Notes: generated by a model not told the origin, from the letters alone. 64,000 bases of DNA from Eudorina sp. 2006-703-Eu-15 (GCA_003117195.1 BDSI01000006.1:1424238-1488237); one strand, 5' to 3'; shown: positions 34,689-52,733, counted from the first letter of the stretch. Numbers and translations are program-made.

Positions 34689-37345
34689 CTGATTTTCTCA
34701 GTCTCGATACAGCTTCAAATATCATCTTCGATGGACGACAATTATATATTGCGTCCGCAGTACAGTACTTTCTGACATCCGCGATCGAGAACCAAGCCTG
34801 GATTTCGAAGCAACGCGTGGGCAAGTCGTCAACGCAAACATAAAATATCCAACATGATGTGTGCAAGGAGTGCATGTATTGCAGTTCTGCTACTTCCTTG
34901 CATAACGTTGTAAGTACGGCCCAAGACCTGAACCACAACGACGGCCGAACGGGGCTCTTGTGAAAATCGCTAGTGAAGACGCTCCCTTGAGGAACATAAC
35001 CTGCCGACCGCCTTGACCGTGGCCCAGCGGCACGTACCATTGCGCCCTCGTTTCCGTACTCGCCGTATGGAAGTCGTCCATGCTGAGACACGACAAAATT
35101 CCGTTCGCGCCGTATAAAGGTGGTCGTCCGTATGGAGGTGAACCGTCCGCAACGTTCAAAGCGCGAAGCGTTTCCATCACCAATCGATCTGTTGTCTTTC
35201 ATCTTTCATCCTGGCCGGTCAGCAGCGCATCGCAAGGCGGGGTCTCGCTTGTCGGAGACCCCCAAGGTGACGTCACGCTGAGCTCGACCGGGTGTTACTG
35301 AGCGTCGCCACATCCGACCTGCGCGTGGGTGGTTGGGTGGGTTCAGCTGATGTCGTGCAGTGTTGTGAAACCCAGATGCAAGATGTTCGTACTGGGGATG
35401 TGGGGTGCAGTGCGCACTCGGGCAGCCCGGATGAGCCATGACGGCAATGGTGCATGCACGTCTTGCACTGTGATGCGTAGACCAGGTCGGTCGAAGTGTA
35501 GCCTGGATGGGCAGGCGCGGCTCGTTCGTCTTCCTAGCCAGCAGCACCTGGGCAACAATCCATAGACGCCGGAGCTCCTCATGAAAACGTTTTCCCACCA
35601 AACCACCACGTACCACGCCCCCCACCCCACCCGGTAACGCCCTGCTGCACCGACTTTCAGGAACGCATCTCGCACTTGTCCGTCTTCCATTTCACGCCGC
35701 GCCATACCCTGATAACAACAGAGCGCTTGCGGTCATTGCGCCGTCCTTGGCGAACTGCTGCTGTCAGTACTGGCCGTCCTGCGCAGGCCAGGCGCTGCTC
35801 CCGAGCTCCCCCGCTACCGACAAGTGAATGGGCCCGTCAGTAGCCACCCGCCACACGCTTACTCAGCGGCTTGACGCAGCTCCGCGACCTGACGCCTCCC
35901 GCGGGAACAGCGCCCAGCAAAGCAAGCAGTTCGAGGAGGAGTTGAGGTGCGCCTCTGGGTGGCGCAGTCCCGACCGCAGGACGCGCTGCCCTGCACTGCC
36001 CTGCCCCCCGTAAGGACAAGCCCATCAGTCCCCTGACCCATGGGTCACCCATCCGCCCCTAGGGGGCCCCTTACCCCAGGCAGCGGCAGCGGCAGCGGCC
36101 GCGTGCCCGCTGACCCCCAGGTTGGGCTGCCCGCCCCAATGCTGACACACCACACCACGTCCTGGCAGGCTGTTCCTCGCCGACGGCCCAAAGAAAGACA
36201 GCTTGCCCCCTCGCTCTGGCCGCAGCGCAGCTTCAGTGTGTCTGTCTACCCATGTCCTATACCGTACCTCGGTTCCCCCCGTCCCCATCCCTGGAGGTCG
36301 CGCACGACGGCCAGCTACACAGGACGCGCCGCTGACCCCCCACCGGCTGTCACCCGCCGTACAGCTACTGTGAACCTCCTGCAGTGTTCATTCATCATGC
36401 CCGTCGCTCCATGTTGTGCGAATTCCTTGACCGCCTCCGCGTCCGTTTATCTACCACCATCACCACCACACACCACACACACACACACCGGTCGGGCGGG
36501 TCCCTTCTCTAAACACACGCCGGCTGCTCTCACCGCCATACCTCGGATGGACCAGACGCAGCCGCCCATGATGCTTCTTCATACGGTACCGCAACAGACG
36601 GCGTCAGGAAACCCCCTCCTTCATACTTCAGCGGACGACGCAGCCCAGCCGAGCGCCCGCACTGCTCCACTGATGCATCCAGACCCTACACGCCAGCACG
36701 CCACAATCCAGAACCGCCAATGCCCACACGCATCGCAATGGGGCACAGGCACCGCCGTTCAGCCTCACCAGCGCCTGAATAGGGGCGCCGTGCGCCAACG
36801 GACGGAGCGCCCGAGCCCTCCACACACACCACGCATTCTTACAGTAAGCTTTGAGTACATGCCATTCAGCTGCAGCTTGTTTTCATGCACTGAAGCCTGC
36901 GGTACTGGTGCCTGCGGCTCGCAAAGGGTGGTGGGCCTTGCGGCCGCGCACAGTACGCCGGCCGCCTGTCGCTTTCGTGCCTAACCTACTGCAGGGGCAA
37001 CACCGCGTCCCCACGACCGGCTCCCCCCTCCCCCCCGCCTCTCCTTATCACCCGTCGCAGCACAAACACATCACACGGCCCCGTCCCTTCAAAATTGTGT
37101 GCACGCATCCCTCCCCTGCCCGCTGCGCGCCCCACGAGCTGCCCAGGCCAGCGCGTTCTGAGCAGCCAGCAGCAGCACTCGGCTGTAACCCCCGGCGCTC
37201 GCTGTCTGCCAAAATCTGTTGGCCGCCCGATCAGAGGCGGACAGCGCGTCTCCGTCTTACTGCTACCGCCGCCGCCGCCGCCCCCGCTGCTCGCAGCTCG
37301 CCGCCGCTGCTGCTCGCTGCCGCCGCCGCCGCTCGCCGCCACCCT
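34689..37345. other. Intergenic stretch, no recognised gene
   Basis: The left part (to about 35.3 kb) is AT-rich and probably contains the 5' end or promoter of the minus-strand kinase. A 172-codon minus-strand open frame at 35202-34684 has no domain I recognise and could hold further kinase leader exons. The right part holds the 3' UTR of the MRS2-like gene. A plus-strand open frame at 36040-36984 is His/Pro/Thr-rich, without splice or domain support. A copy of the TAAACACAC dispersed repeat is near 36490-36520. Confidence 0.4.
36839..36843 (-). terminator. Candidate TGTAA polyadenylation signal of the MRS2-like gene
   Basis: The plus strand reads ttaca here, so the minus strand has TGTAA, the usual poly(A) signal of Chlamydomonas-type nuclear genes. 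It lies about 500 nt beyond the MRS2 stop codon and is the first such motif I see downstream. Confidence 0.4.
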
Positions 37346-43833
<6,488 letters not shown>

Positions 43834-44074
43834 GGCCTATGGCATTTCCAATTGGATAATTGTCATCAAGGGATAATTTACCAGTCAAGCATTATGAGGA
43901 CTGGGCATGTACCTATCATTACGGCAAGTTCACTGGGTGGGGAGCTGTCTGTCGTTCGCTCGTGGAATTTTCCTTCGGCCTGTGACCAAGAGTTGACTAA
44001 TTCAGGCCTGAAGATAACTCTGACACCGTATAAAACAACATCTTAATCCTCTAGCGTGCTTTAGAATTCTGAAA
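43834..44074. promoter_or_regulatory. Divergent promoter between MRS2-like gene and plastid protein gene
   Basis: Only 241 bp separate the two start codons, and the segment is AT-rich compared with both genes (for example gaaacatggcctatggcatt and ataattgtcatc). Both 5' UTRs and core promoters should lie here. No specific factor site was recognised. Confidence 0.5.
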
Positions 44075-44845
44075 ATGCAAGTGTCTACTGCCTCTACCCG
44101 TCGTGGCCTGGCACCATCGAGTGCTCAAACGAGATGCACCCGCGCAAGGAACCTCGTTTGTCATGTGCAAGCCCGGAGGACAAACGCGGGTAGGCCCCGA
44201 GCATCGGTTTGAGTACATCAACTAAACTTTTGAAGCACGCATCGGCATCGCATTAGTTCAAACTTGTACCATCAAACCACGTTTATGCAGATCCAAGCCC
44301 GGAAATCCTCACAGCCTTCTTTTACGGGCGGGCACTTGCAACCCTCCTGAACAAGCGGCTGAGCGAGGCGGTCATTGACTTTGTGAGCGATGTCAGCAAG
44401 GCGATGGCGGAGCGGCCTCAGCGGATTGCTGAGTTCCAGGTGCGATAGCGGGGGGACCGGACGGGGTGGTGCGAGGCGAGCAGAGCACCCCAAATGGCCG
44501 TCAACCCCGGTGGCGTCAAATGGGTCAGTTGCCCAACGCAAGGTGTCATTCCTCAATTAGCTGGATCCGTGCTTTCGGGGCATGCCGCATGCTAAACAGG
44601 AGGAGGTGGTTGCGCTGGCGCGCCAAGACATGTCAACCAGCGGTTACCTGCCAGACCGTACAACCGGAGGCTCCGGATCCAGCGCTGCATCGGGCGGCAG
44701 CTCAGCAGCGGCGGGCGGCAGCGGGGCCAACAAGCCTGTCGACCCACAGGCGGCGATCGACGACCTCCGGGCGGAAATCGCGTACGCCCGTGCCAGCCTA
44801 AACGAAATCCGTGCCAAGCAGCGCGCTTCAGCGTCGCAGAATTAG
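44075..44845 (+). CDS. Small plastid-targeted conserved protein (FFxGRAxA family, DUF6825-like)
   Basis: Three exons, 44075-44189, 44291-44439 and 44600-44845, join in phase to 169 residues. The first exon encodes a Ser/Thr/Arg/Ala-rich leader (MQVSTASTRRGLAP) typical of an algal chloroplast transit peptide. The core contains AFFYGRALATLLNKRL and RIAEFQEEVVALARQDM, which resembles a small cyanobacterial and plastid family with the pattern FF-x-GRA followed by a helical segment and an RxxxF-E-V-RA motif (DUF6825 from memory). A Gly/Ser linker separates this from a C-terminal helical stretch (AAIDDLRAEIAYARASL). Molecular function is not known to me. The gene is divergent from MRS2 and convergent with glucokinase. 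Confidence 0.7.
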
Positions 44846-45663
44846 CTTGGCATTGGTGTGGTGCGCCGGCCGCTATCGCTGGTTGGTCTATCGGGCTGGA
44901 CTGCAGCGGGTTGGACTGCGGCAGGTTGACAAGAGATGCGCTGCACAAGCACAGGGGTAGGGCTGGCTGCAGCTCATCTGGGGGTGTTGGCCCAATACGT
45001 GGCGGCAAAACGTGCAGTGCCGGCTGTCAACCTGACTGCACTCGGGCACTGATTGCGGTTCTTGGTACAGTGTATGCCAATCGTCGGTTTCACGCAGTGG
45101 CTGATCTTTCTGCGGCTGCGACGTTTCGTTGGACGCAGAGATGCGGCACTGCAGTGGGCGGGGGACTCATTCGTGCATTCAGTGCAGGCCTGGAAGCAGC
45201 CGTCAACGGCACACCCACATGGGTCGTCACGGCCGGTACGACGTTCATGTACGACCACCGACATTCCTGCTATACAGATGCGCCCGTTCCCCGTCGCATC
45301 TTGTCCAGTACACTAGCAAGGCGCCCTGTGCCGTTGTCACCCGCAGCGCACGGACTTCACGGGGGAGATCACGCCTGGCCTCGCCTCGGACGCACGGCCT
45401 CATTCCCACGGACACGTTCTCTGCCCTCTGCACAGTCGCTCGCCTAGGCGAGCCAGCCCAGTGCGCTCTGGCTGCGACCCTCGCGCCTCGCACGTGCATG
45501 CAGCTGCGCAGCCCATCCATCAGTTCACGGCACGTCCAGGCCGCCTCCCGCAATCCCGTGTAGCTCGGCTCGGCAATATGGTTGCTGTGCATGCGGTCAG
45601 TTTGCCGGCGGATGTGTCCGCGAGGTCGCGACGGCGATGAGCTGATGACGACGGCCGATGTGT
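44846..45663. other. Convergent intergenic region, 3' UTRs
   Basis: This 818-bp segment lies between the stop codons of the plastid protein gene (plus) and glucokinase (minus), so it should hold both 3' UTRs. I see no TGTAA on either strand close to the stops and no supported gene; the open frames on both strands are overlapping shadows without domains. Confidence 0.5.
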
Positions 45664-48600
45664 CTATTTGGCGGTGGCGGTGGCAAGCAGCCGCTTGGCG
45701 ACCTCCCGCGCGCCGATCTGGCCGACCTGCTCGTTGGTGATGACGAACAGGGCCGTCTCGCTCAGGATCTTGTGGAAGGGGGCGCGGCCCTTGCGCATCA
45801 GGAAGCCCTCCAGCAGCGCGCCCGCCTGCACGCGCGGGAGCAGCTTGGGCGTGATGCCGCCGGCAATGTAGACGCCGCCTGGGGAGTGACGTGAGTTTGG
45901 TAGGCCAGTGGATGCCCGAGGAGACACAGCCAAAGGGATTACCATAGGTTAGCAGCTGAAGTTGGTACTGGGTGGACGAGGGGACCAGATGAGGGCTGCT
46001 GCGCGCCGCATTGTGGAGGCCAATGCACAAAGGGCGGTGTGGCTGGAGGGCTTATGCGTCCTAATGGCGTTGACTTATCGGAGACGTATCGGAGCAGTAG
46101 GAGCGGAACATATCCTATAGCTTTGATTATTTGGTTGAGCGCAAGACCGGACAAAAGCCTCTGTTAGTGGTACGGATGACAAACGCGGCGAAGAGCAGAG
46201 ATATGCCGGTTCCCATCGACTCGTTTCTTGGGAAAGAGAGAGGACCGACCCCGTGTGCAGATTCATCTATGCTGTTGATGGAGCGTCAGGAGCCCGGGAC
46301 TGTGGATCCTGAGGCTGGACCTGTTGATGACTCTGTTGAGTGGTACACCCGCGGACTGGTTGGGACAGCGGGACACAGATGGCGAGCGAGGGCGACTACA
46401 TGTATGGGGGCCTGCGTCGCTCGCGGCACGAATGTGATACGGATGTGCTTAGAAATGCAACCCGCCCGCCCGACAAATACGGATATGTGAAAACACGTCC
46501 TGAAGTCGAATGGGACATTTGTCTCGACGCGTTTTCGCCTCAGCCCTGCTGCCCGCGAGCCGGTTGTACCACGGACCGCACCTTTCGCCAGGCAGCGCAG
46601 CGCCATGGCTCCCGCCTCCGCCCCCACGATGGCGTACATCATGTCCACCGCCTCCACCGCGATGGGGTCCGTGCCCGCCAGCGCGGCGGCGCTGATCTTG
46701 GCGGCTTTCTGCACCCGCGCCCACACAGGAGACCAGGACCCTTTGGACGCAAGCACTCGGTGATCATGGACGCAAGCAGCAGCTCTTCTGAGAAGTTGCA
46801 AATCCGCTACCAAGGGCGGGGTGCTTTGTGTCAACCGCCATTGCAGCCCGCATGCGCATTTGCCGAGCCGACGCTTACCCTACGGGTGAAAGGGTTAGCA
46901 TGCCGGGATGCGCGACTGGCCAGACCGCTGGTAAGCACGGGATGGGCAGGTCGTTGGTGCAATACGGCTTGGGGGCAGGTCAATCCGTACCCGGCGCGGC
47001 TCCCGGGCGGTCCCGGGTTCGCCTCTGCCGCCCGCAGGACCGACTCGCACCTTCTTCCCGGGCGCCACGCCCGCCAGCAGCTCCGGCCTGTTGGCCGCCT
47101 CGTCGCTTTGGAGGAACTCGTAGATTAGCTCCAGTCCACTGCCGCACGCCACCTTCATGCAGAGCAGCGAGGCAGGCAGGCGGCAGAGGCGCGGGCGAGT
47201 TTCAACCCGAAACGACCCTGTCTCCGGGGACACTGTCCGGACCCCTGACGGGCAGTGGAGTGCGCCAATCGCGGTGATGTGATGCGGCGCGCGACGACTG
47301 CGAGACCATCTGAGGTTCTGAGCCCTCTGTCCCCAGCGCCCGCGCGCTCGTAAACACGCGCCGCGCCCCGCGCCCGCTCGCCACCTTGCCTGCTCGATTT
47401 CGCAGTGTCCGTACATGTCGGTGACGTACCGCGACAGCGCCTTCTGCTTCCAGCCGCGCGGCGCAAAGGTTGCGTGGGAGCCCTCGCCTGCAGCCCCCCC
47501 CGGCAGGGCAACGCAGCAGCAGTCGCAGCAATACCCGCAGTAGCAGCAGCAGTAGCAGCATCATCGGGCAGTAGTGACATCCCAGAACATGGGCTTCCCA
47601 GACCGTCGCTGCCATCGACGCGTCATGCCGCCTCCGCAGCTGCAGCTCACGTCTATCCGTCCACACGCTGACACCCCCTCTCCGCGTCACCACCTCAGCT
47701 CACCACCTCAGCCCCCTAAGCTACGGTGTATAGCTGCGGACGCAAGAGGTGGCCCTGCAGCTCACCCCGCATGAGAGCTTCGCATCCACGACGGTGCAGG
47801 TCCAACGATTTCGCGTACTTGAAGCACACATATAAGGCACAAATGCAACCCTATCACCTGCCTCCCTGCCGTCCCTGTCCCGCTCTTCCCCGCTGCCAGC
47901 CTGGACGGCATCACTCGGCGACTCTCTCTCACCGGGCCACACCTTGTACGCCTGGAGGCCGCTGTCCCACATGAGCTGCGCGGCACCCAGACCCGTGCCG
48001 GGGCCCATCACCACCTTGGGCGCCTGAAGTCGCGAGGCGGTCGGCCCCGCCCCCCGAAGGGTTCAAAACACAGGGCCACGTGCACGTGCAGTGGCTGACG
48101 ACATGCATGCATGCATGCACGAAAACGGCGTATGATCAACATGAGCACCGGAGGTATGCGCGGCTGTGGGTGGGGAGGCGGGTGCCGCCAAGTGCCAACA
48201 CACGGACAACTGCGGCGTCAGGACCGCCACGGAGAAAGCAACAGGGTTCCCGCTGCGTCGCGGCGGCGGCGGCGGCGGCGGCGGCAGGGAAAGGAGGGGT
48301 CTCAGCCGCACCTTGGGCACCACCGGGGCGTCGTTGAGGACCACCAGGTCTTCCGGCTGCAGGGCGGGAATGCCATACCCCACGGCCTCGAAATCGTTCA
48401 GCAGCGCCACCCTGCGGGTGACACCGGCAGGTGTGGTGTGGTGGTGTGGCGCGGAATGGTGTGGGTTGCATGATAACTGCACGCTAAGGAAAACCCAGAT
48501 CGATCTAGTACAGCGGCGCAGTATATGGATTGCAAGCTTGGCATCGCTTCACCGGAGCGGCCGCCGGCTCCCTTCCTGCGCCCTGAACACCCTCCCTTCA

Positions 48601-49388
48601 CCCCAAACGCCAATCTGAAGGCCCTTCGTGTATGGGGCGTTCGTCATATGGCAACTGCGTACCCTGTAGCAGGTTTGCATATCCCCACACATCTCCCCAC
48701 ACATCTCTCCAGAACATGACACTCTGACGAACCACAAAGCAAGATCTCTGCACCTTGCGGGAGTTGCTCGGACCGCGCAGGCATTGCTCGGACCCACACC
48801 GCCGCAAAATCGTGCTAACTCACGCCTGGTCTTAACCCCAGGACCGAGGCAGCAGCTCGTGTGACACCCACCGGAAGCCGTTCTTTTGCTCCAGCTCAGC
48901 ACCGTCTACAACCCAGTGGATGTTCGTCATCGTACAGCGGTTGTCCACCACAGCCCCAGCGATCGCGAGTGCCGCAGCTTTGGGCGGGTTTTGCTTCACG
49001 GGCGGCTCTGACAGGAATACACTCAAGACGTTGTCGAATGAAGTGTATTCCGATGTTGGGTAAACCTGAAATTTTTACCACAGCGCTGTAAATTGCTGTG
49101 GGGAAGCGGGGGACGGGGAGAATTGCTGCGCAACCCCTCTGGTGTACCTTCGCAAACACTTGAGTCGCCGCTGTGCTGGTGAGGTCCGTCCTCCACGCGG
49201 ACAGACGCGCATTTGTGCCACCAATATCACCAACTATCACTACTGCTTCGGAAGCCTGCAGGTCGATTTGCGGTGTCAGCAGTGGGCTATCGGAAGCCTA
49301 GTGCAACATCCTTACGTTGCTCTTTGCTTGGATGACCGCCGGGCGTCGACGTGCAGAGAAGCGTTTCTTACATGCCTTGGGATTCCAT
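45664..49388 (-). CDS. GLK: Glucokinase, bacterial type (Glk family)
   Basis: Nine exons give 360 residues: 49388-49372, 49286-49148, 49065-48872, 48411-48312, 48023-47933, 47487-47390, 47152-47051, 46708-46582 and 45878-45664. Motifs in order are VGDIGGTNARL (phosphate loop), ALLNDFEA with the presumed catalytic Asp at about 123, GPGTGLGAAQL, EGSHATFAPRGW (Glu and His glucose ligands), YGHCEIEQ, GSGLELIYEFL and GVYIAGGITPK. The enzyme phosphorylates glucose with ATP to glucose 6-phosphate. This is the family of bacteria and cyanobacteria rather than animal or plant hexokinase. The intron after 47390 uses a GC donor and an AAG acceptor, required by frame and by the conserved residues. The 17-nt first coding exon is the weakest part; the next exon has no ATG of its own, so some upstream exon is needed. 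Confidence 0.95.
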
Positions 49389-50169
49389 TGTGGCGTCTGG
49401 TGACGACGGCTTGTTAGACTCGGCAACATCGTCACCCACGTTCTACAAAGTTTCAGTCGCAAACTCCGGCTACATGCTCAATTCAGAGTTTGTGACTAGC
49501 ATCGATGGCGATGAAGTGAGCTGCATCAACCATCAACAACTTCTTTCACAGGGTACGGCAAATGTCAAGAAGTGGACCGTCTCCTGCTGAAACTTGGTAA
49601 CTAAGAACTGCGTATGCGCGATGCCGCGAACTCTCTCCGTATGAGATGCACATACATGATCAATTACATACCGCGACGCACAATATCGATATGCTGCGAC
49701 AACGTTAACCATTTACAACATCAGCTGTTGGTCTGTAAAGCATCTCCATGCACATAACACAATCAAATTGCGGCAAACCTGCTCACGCTGTCCGAGCGGC
49801 GTGCTGCCGTGCTCCCGCCAAAAACACCCACGACGCTAACCACTTTCGTAACAGAACAGCCGGTCAAGACAGCGCATCTCTGGCCTATACGTTCATGCAC
49901 TGTGCGTCGGGTCCCTTCTTAGTCAACAAGTTTCTCCTTGTGGCGTGCCACGACGACACCCTACACTCCGTATCTTTCAGACATCAATGCCGGCCGGCTT
50001 GAGATCCAAGGGGCGTGTTGGAGGTCCGCTCCACAGAATGACGTGGAGCGAATGGCAACAGAGCAACGTCCCGTACTCACAACGTTACTGTGCAGGCATG
50101 TACTCCATGTACAGCCTGTGCGACGGCCCCCAGCATCAGTATTGGCCATACGGCCAGTACAACATGTAA
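49372..50169 (+). CDS. Tentative small Tyr/Trp/Gln-rich protein, two exons
   Basis: Exon 1 (49372-49515) starts MPWDSIVASGDDG and ends at a GTGAGC donor. Exon 2 (49981-50169) follows a TCTTTCAG acceptor, keeps phase 0 and ends PYGQYNM with a stop that overlaps a TGTAA motif. The product would have 110 residues with an aromatic C-terminus (CAGMYSMYSLCDG). I recognise no family. Support is the phase match, good splice sites, coding-like codon choice in exon 2 and the poly(A) signal at the stop. Against it: exon 1 overlaps the first glucokinase exon on the other strand, and the frame also reads through the start of the intron to a stop at 49590. Confidence 0.35.
50165..50169 (+). terminator. TGTAA polyadenylation signal, plus strand
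   Basis: TGTAA occurs here overlapping the proposed stop codon and again ten bases later (50175-50179). This is the poly(A) signal expected in Chlamydomonas-type genes and marks a likely plus-strand 3' end. Confidence 0.4.
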
Positions 50170-50884
50170 CAACATGTAACATGTAGCCCCCGGCATCAGT
50201 TGACGCCCCTTAAAAGCAACACGCCAGGACGGCGGGGCTACCATAGCACACGCATCCATGCGCCTTACAACCCACACCGGACCGTGTCCGGGGCTCTGGG
50301 CCGTTTTCATTTGAACCCATATCGAACAATGACATCAGACGTGGGCACCCTACTCTCAGCCTACATGCTACACGCTCTCGTGGGCGCCCTCATCTTGTCT
50401 TGCCGGGTAGGCCCCTAACCTGTCCCTATTGTAACAGCCAGCAAGCCGATGCTGCGCACCCGAACTTGGCCGCCACACTCCTCTCTTCTGTCACTAAATA
50501 CGCGCGGATGGTCCAAAAACCGGCCAACCCGCGCGCTTCCCGACTCGTGCTCCAGTCCCCAACTCCCACAGTCCCTAAGCAACCTGCGCCGCCGCAGCAA
50601 CCCACTTCCCATCGGCAACTGGCCAAAACACACGTCCGTCACATGCGACATGCGGCCAGGCTGCACGACGCTGGCCCCGGCGTCGGTCCATGGCCATGTC
50701 CCGCATCCACGCGACACAACGGACCACCTAGTATGACGGTCTTCAATCCGAGCCAGCGCCCTCTTTCCACGCAGGGGGAACAATTGACGCCCGCGGGACC
50801 GGTCGCTGTCCCCCCTGGACCCGACGCCCCCACCTGGCCCGGGCCGTCATGCCGGGCAGTGGGCACCCTCCGGCCGCCTCTCTC
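50170..50884. other. Convergent intergenic region, no supported gene
   Basis: This should be mainly the 3' UTR of the minus-strand dioxygenase gene. A plus-strand open frame at 50400-50891 (Pro/Ala-rich, CPYC near its start) has no splice or domain support and overlaps the dioxygenase stop. Confidence 0.4.
50265..50269 (-). terminator. TGTAA polyadenylation signal of the dioxygenase gene
   Basis: The plus strand reads ttaca, so TGTAA is on the minus strand about 615 nt past the dioxygenase stop codon. With the plus-strand TGTAA motifs about 90 bp away it suggests a tail-to-tail gene pair. Confidence 0.4.
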
Positions 50885-52733
50885 TCAGTAGTCAGGCAGC
50901 ACCATCTCTGGCGGGCACACCATGACGGCCCGGTCGTAGGTGCACACCGTCCCGGGCTTGAGCCGCCTCGGCACGCGCTCATTCTCCGCCACATCCACCA
51001 CCATCTGAACGCGCCTAAGGGTGCCCTTGTTCTGCACCTGGTGCATCACCCGGTTGTTGAGCTGCATGGGGTCGCGTGGGGTCGGGTCGGGGGCAGGGCA
51101 GGGCCACTTAAGGGCGCATGGACACGATGCGACTTGAGGAGGAAAGAAACACCCAACGGTGTAAGGTACCTTGAACACGCATGTAAGTAGCTGAGCATTC
51201 AGGTGGGTGGAAGGGCCCCGGGAGATCAGGCAATGCGCGAAAGGCTCGCTCAAAGGTCACGGTGGCTAAGGGGGGTATGGTGCTGCCGCAGGCGTACCAT
51301 AAATGTTCACGTGGGCCCCTAGACCGTGCGAACACCGTGCTGCGGCGTCGCGGCGGAGAACGAGCACGACGTGCCAGCATGACAGTTACCCATGCGCCCA
51401 TGCCGCCGACATGGACGCAACGCAACGGGCAACAGGCACGACAGCGCAGCGTATCCAGATTGGTCACTGCAGCTTTTGCAGCGGCTGACGAGGGAGGAGG
51501 GCCGAATCGCGGCCCAAGCAAGCTGCGATGCTGTGGAGCCCAAGTCCTCCGAAGACATACCAGCACTCCCAGCCGCTGACGCCCCAAAGGCCATCCGCAT
51601 TGCACCCCATCACCGGCATCCTCCACATTCCGTCTCGACCACCTCCCCCTAACCTCCCCAGCCCCAAACACACACGGGTTTCTTGCGGAGCACACACACA
51701 CACACACACCACCCACCTCAAACACCATGCCCTCCGCCATGGGGATGGGCACGCAGTCCTTCGCGTCCTCATTCGCCATGCGGCGGCCGCCCATCGCCGA
51801 GCGCCGCTCCGCCTCCGGACAGACCTGGAAGCTCACGTTGCCGTCCGTCACCACCGGCAGGTGGATCCGGTGCGCGAACTGGCGACGAGGTGGCGAAACC
51901 AGTGGTGATGCGGTCGGGGCGGGGGGAGGGCGGGGGGCCAGGGGAAGAAGGTTCAAAGTGAGAGATTCAGTCATAACGACGGTCCGGAAGGAGGGAAAGG
52001 GGCCACAGCGCGACTTCGGGGAAATCCGGGAATCCCGGGGATTCGACGCCTGGGGGCTTCCTTCACCCGTGGTCGAGACGCCCCAGCACGGCCCCGTGAC
52101 GCCGGCGCCGTCAAAACAACGCCGCGAAACGCACGCACCTTGGCGTAGCCGCCCATGTCCTGGTGCGGCTTGATCTGTGTGCCCGGCTTCATGCGGGCGA
52201 ACTGCAGCCGCACCACCTTGTTCATGTCGGGCTTGCCCAAGATCTGCAGCAGGCCGGGACGCATCATGTGCCAGACGAGGACTGTTACCGCCGGCCGGCC
52301 GGCCGGCCGTACATCGCATGGTAATAGGCTAATAGCACGCACGTCTGTGCATTACTTTTGGCTTTCCTGCGTTGGATGCGCCCGCCTTCGCATGCGTTCG
52401 GGCCCGGAAACCTTGCCTGCACACCCCGGAGGCAAGCCACTGGAATGCATGCAGTACTTTTGCAATCATCATAGCAGCACAGAGCCCGACGGGGCCTTCC
52501 AGGGCCGACCGTACCTGTTCAAGCAGCGGCTCTATAGCGCTCTTGAAGTAGTCGTAATACGGGAAGCGGTACACGTGCTCCGTGCTTTGGTCCGAAAACA
52601 CCATGTACAGCGCCTCCACGCCGGGCTTGAACCTGCACACACGGGTGGTACCAGGGAGGGTTCGGGTGGGTGCTTCAGCGGCCAACAGACCACACAAAAA
52701 GCAAGAGCGCTTTTGGAAAGACAGAGGGGCCAT
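50885..52733 (-). CDS. Aspartyl/asparaginyl beta-hydroxylase-like 2-oxoglutarate dioxygenase
   Basis: Four exons, 52733-52515, 52243-52139, 51878-51717 and 51061-50885, join in phase 0 to 220 residues. The double-stranded beta-helix core shows IKPHQDMGGYAK (His100 and Asp102 as iron ligands), FAHRIHLPVV, a strand ending GMVFELNNRVMHQVQN (His169, third ligand) and RRVQMVVDV (Arg that would bind 2-oxoglutarate). These match the Asp/Asn beta-hydroxylase fold, which hydroxylates Asp or Asn side chains using Fe(II), O2 and 2-oxoglutarate. Start 52733 is the first ATG of the continuous first exon, and the N-terminus (KRSCFLCGLLAAEA) could be a weak signal or transit sequence. The substrate is unknown. 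It lies 439 bp downstream of the propeller gene on the same strand, as a separate transcription unit. Confidence 0.88.

Noticed and set aside
36040..36984. 314-codon plus-strand open frame, His/Pro/Thr-rich
   Set aside because: Composition follows CA-rich repeats and no motif is present. It overlaps the likely 3' UTR of the MRS2-like gene on the other strand.
50400..50891. 163-codon plus-strand open frame with CPYC near its start
   Set aside because: Pro-rich, no second zinc pair, starts at a non-ATG codon and overlaps the stop of the dioxygenase gene.
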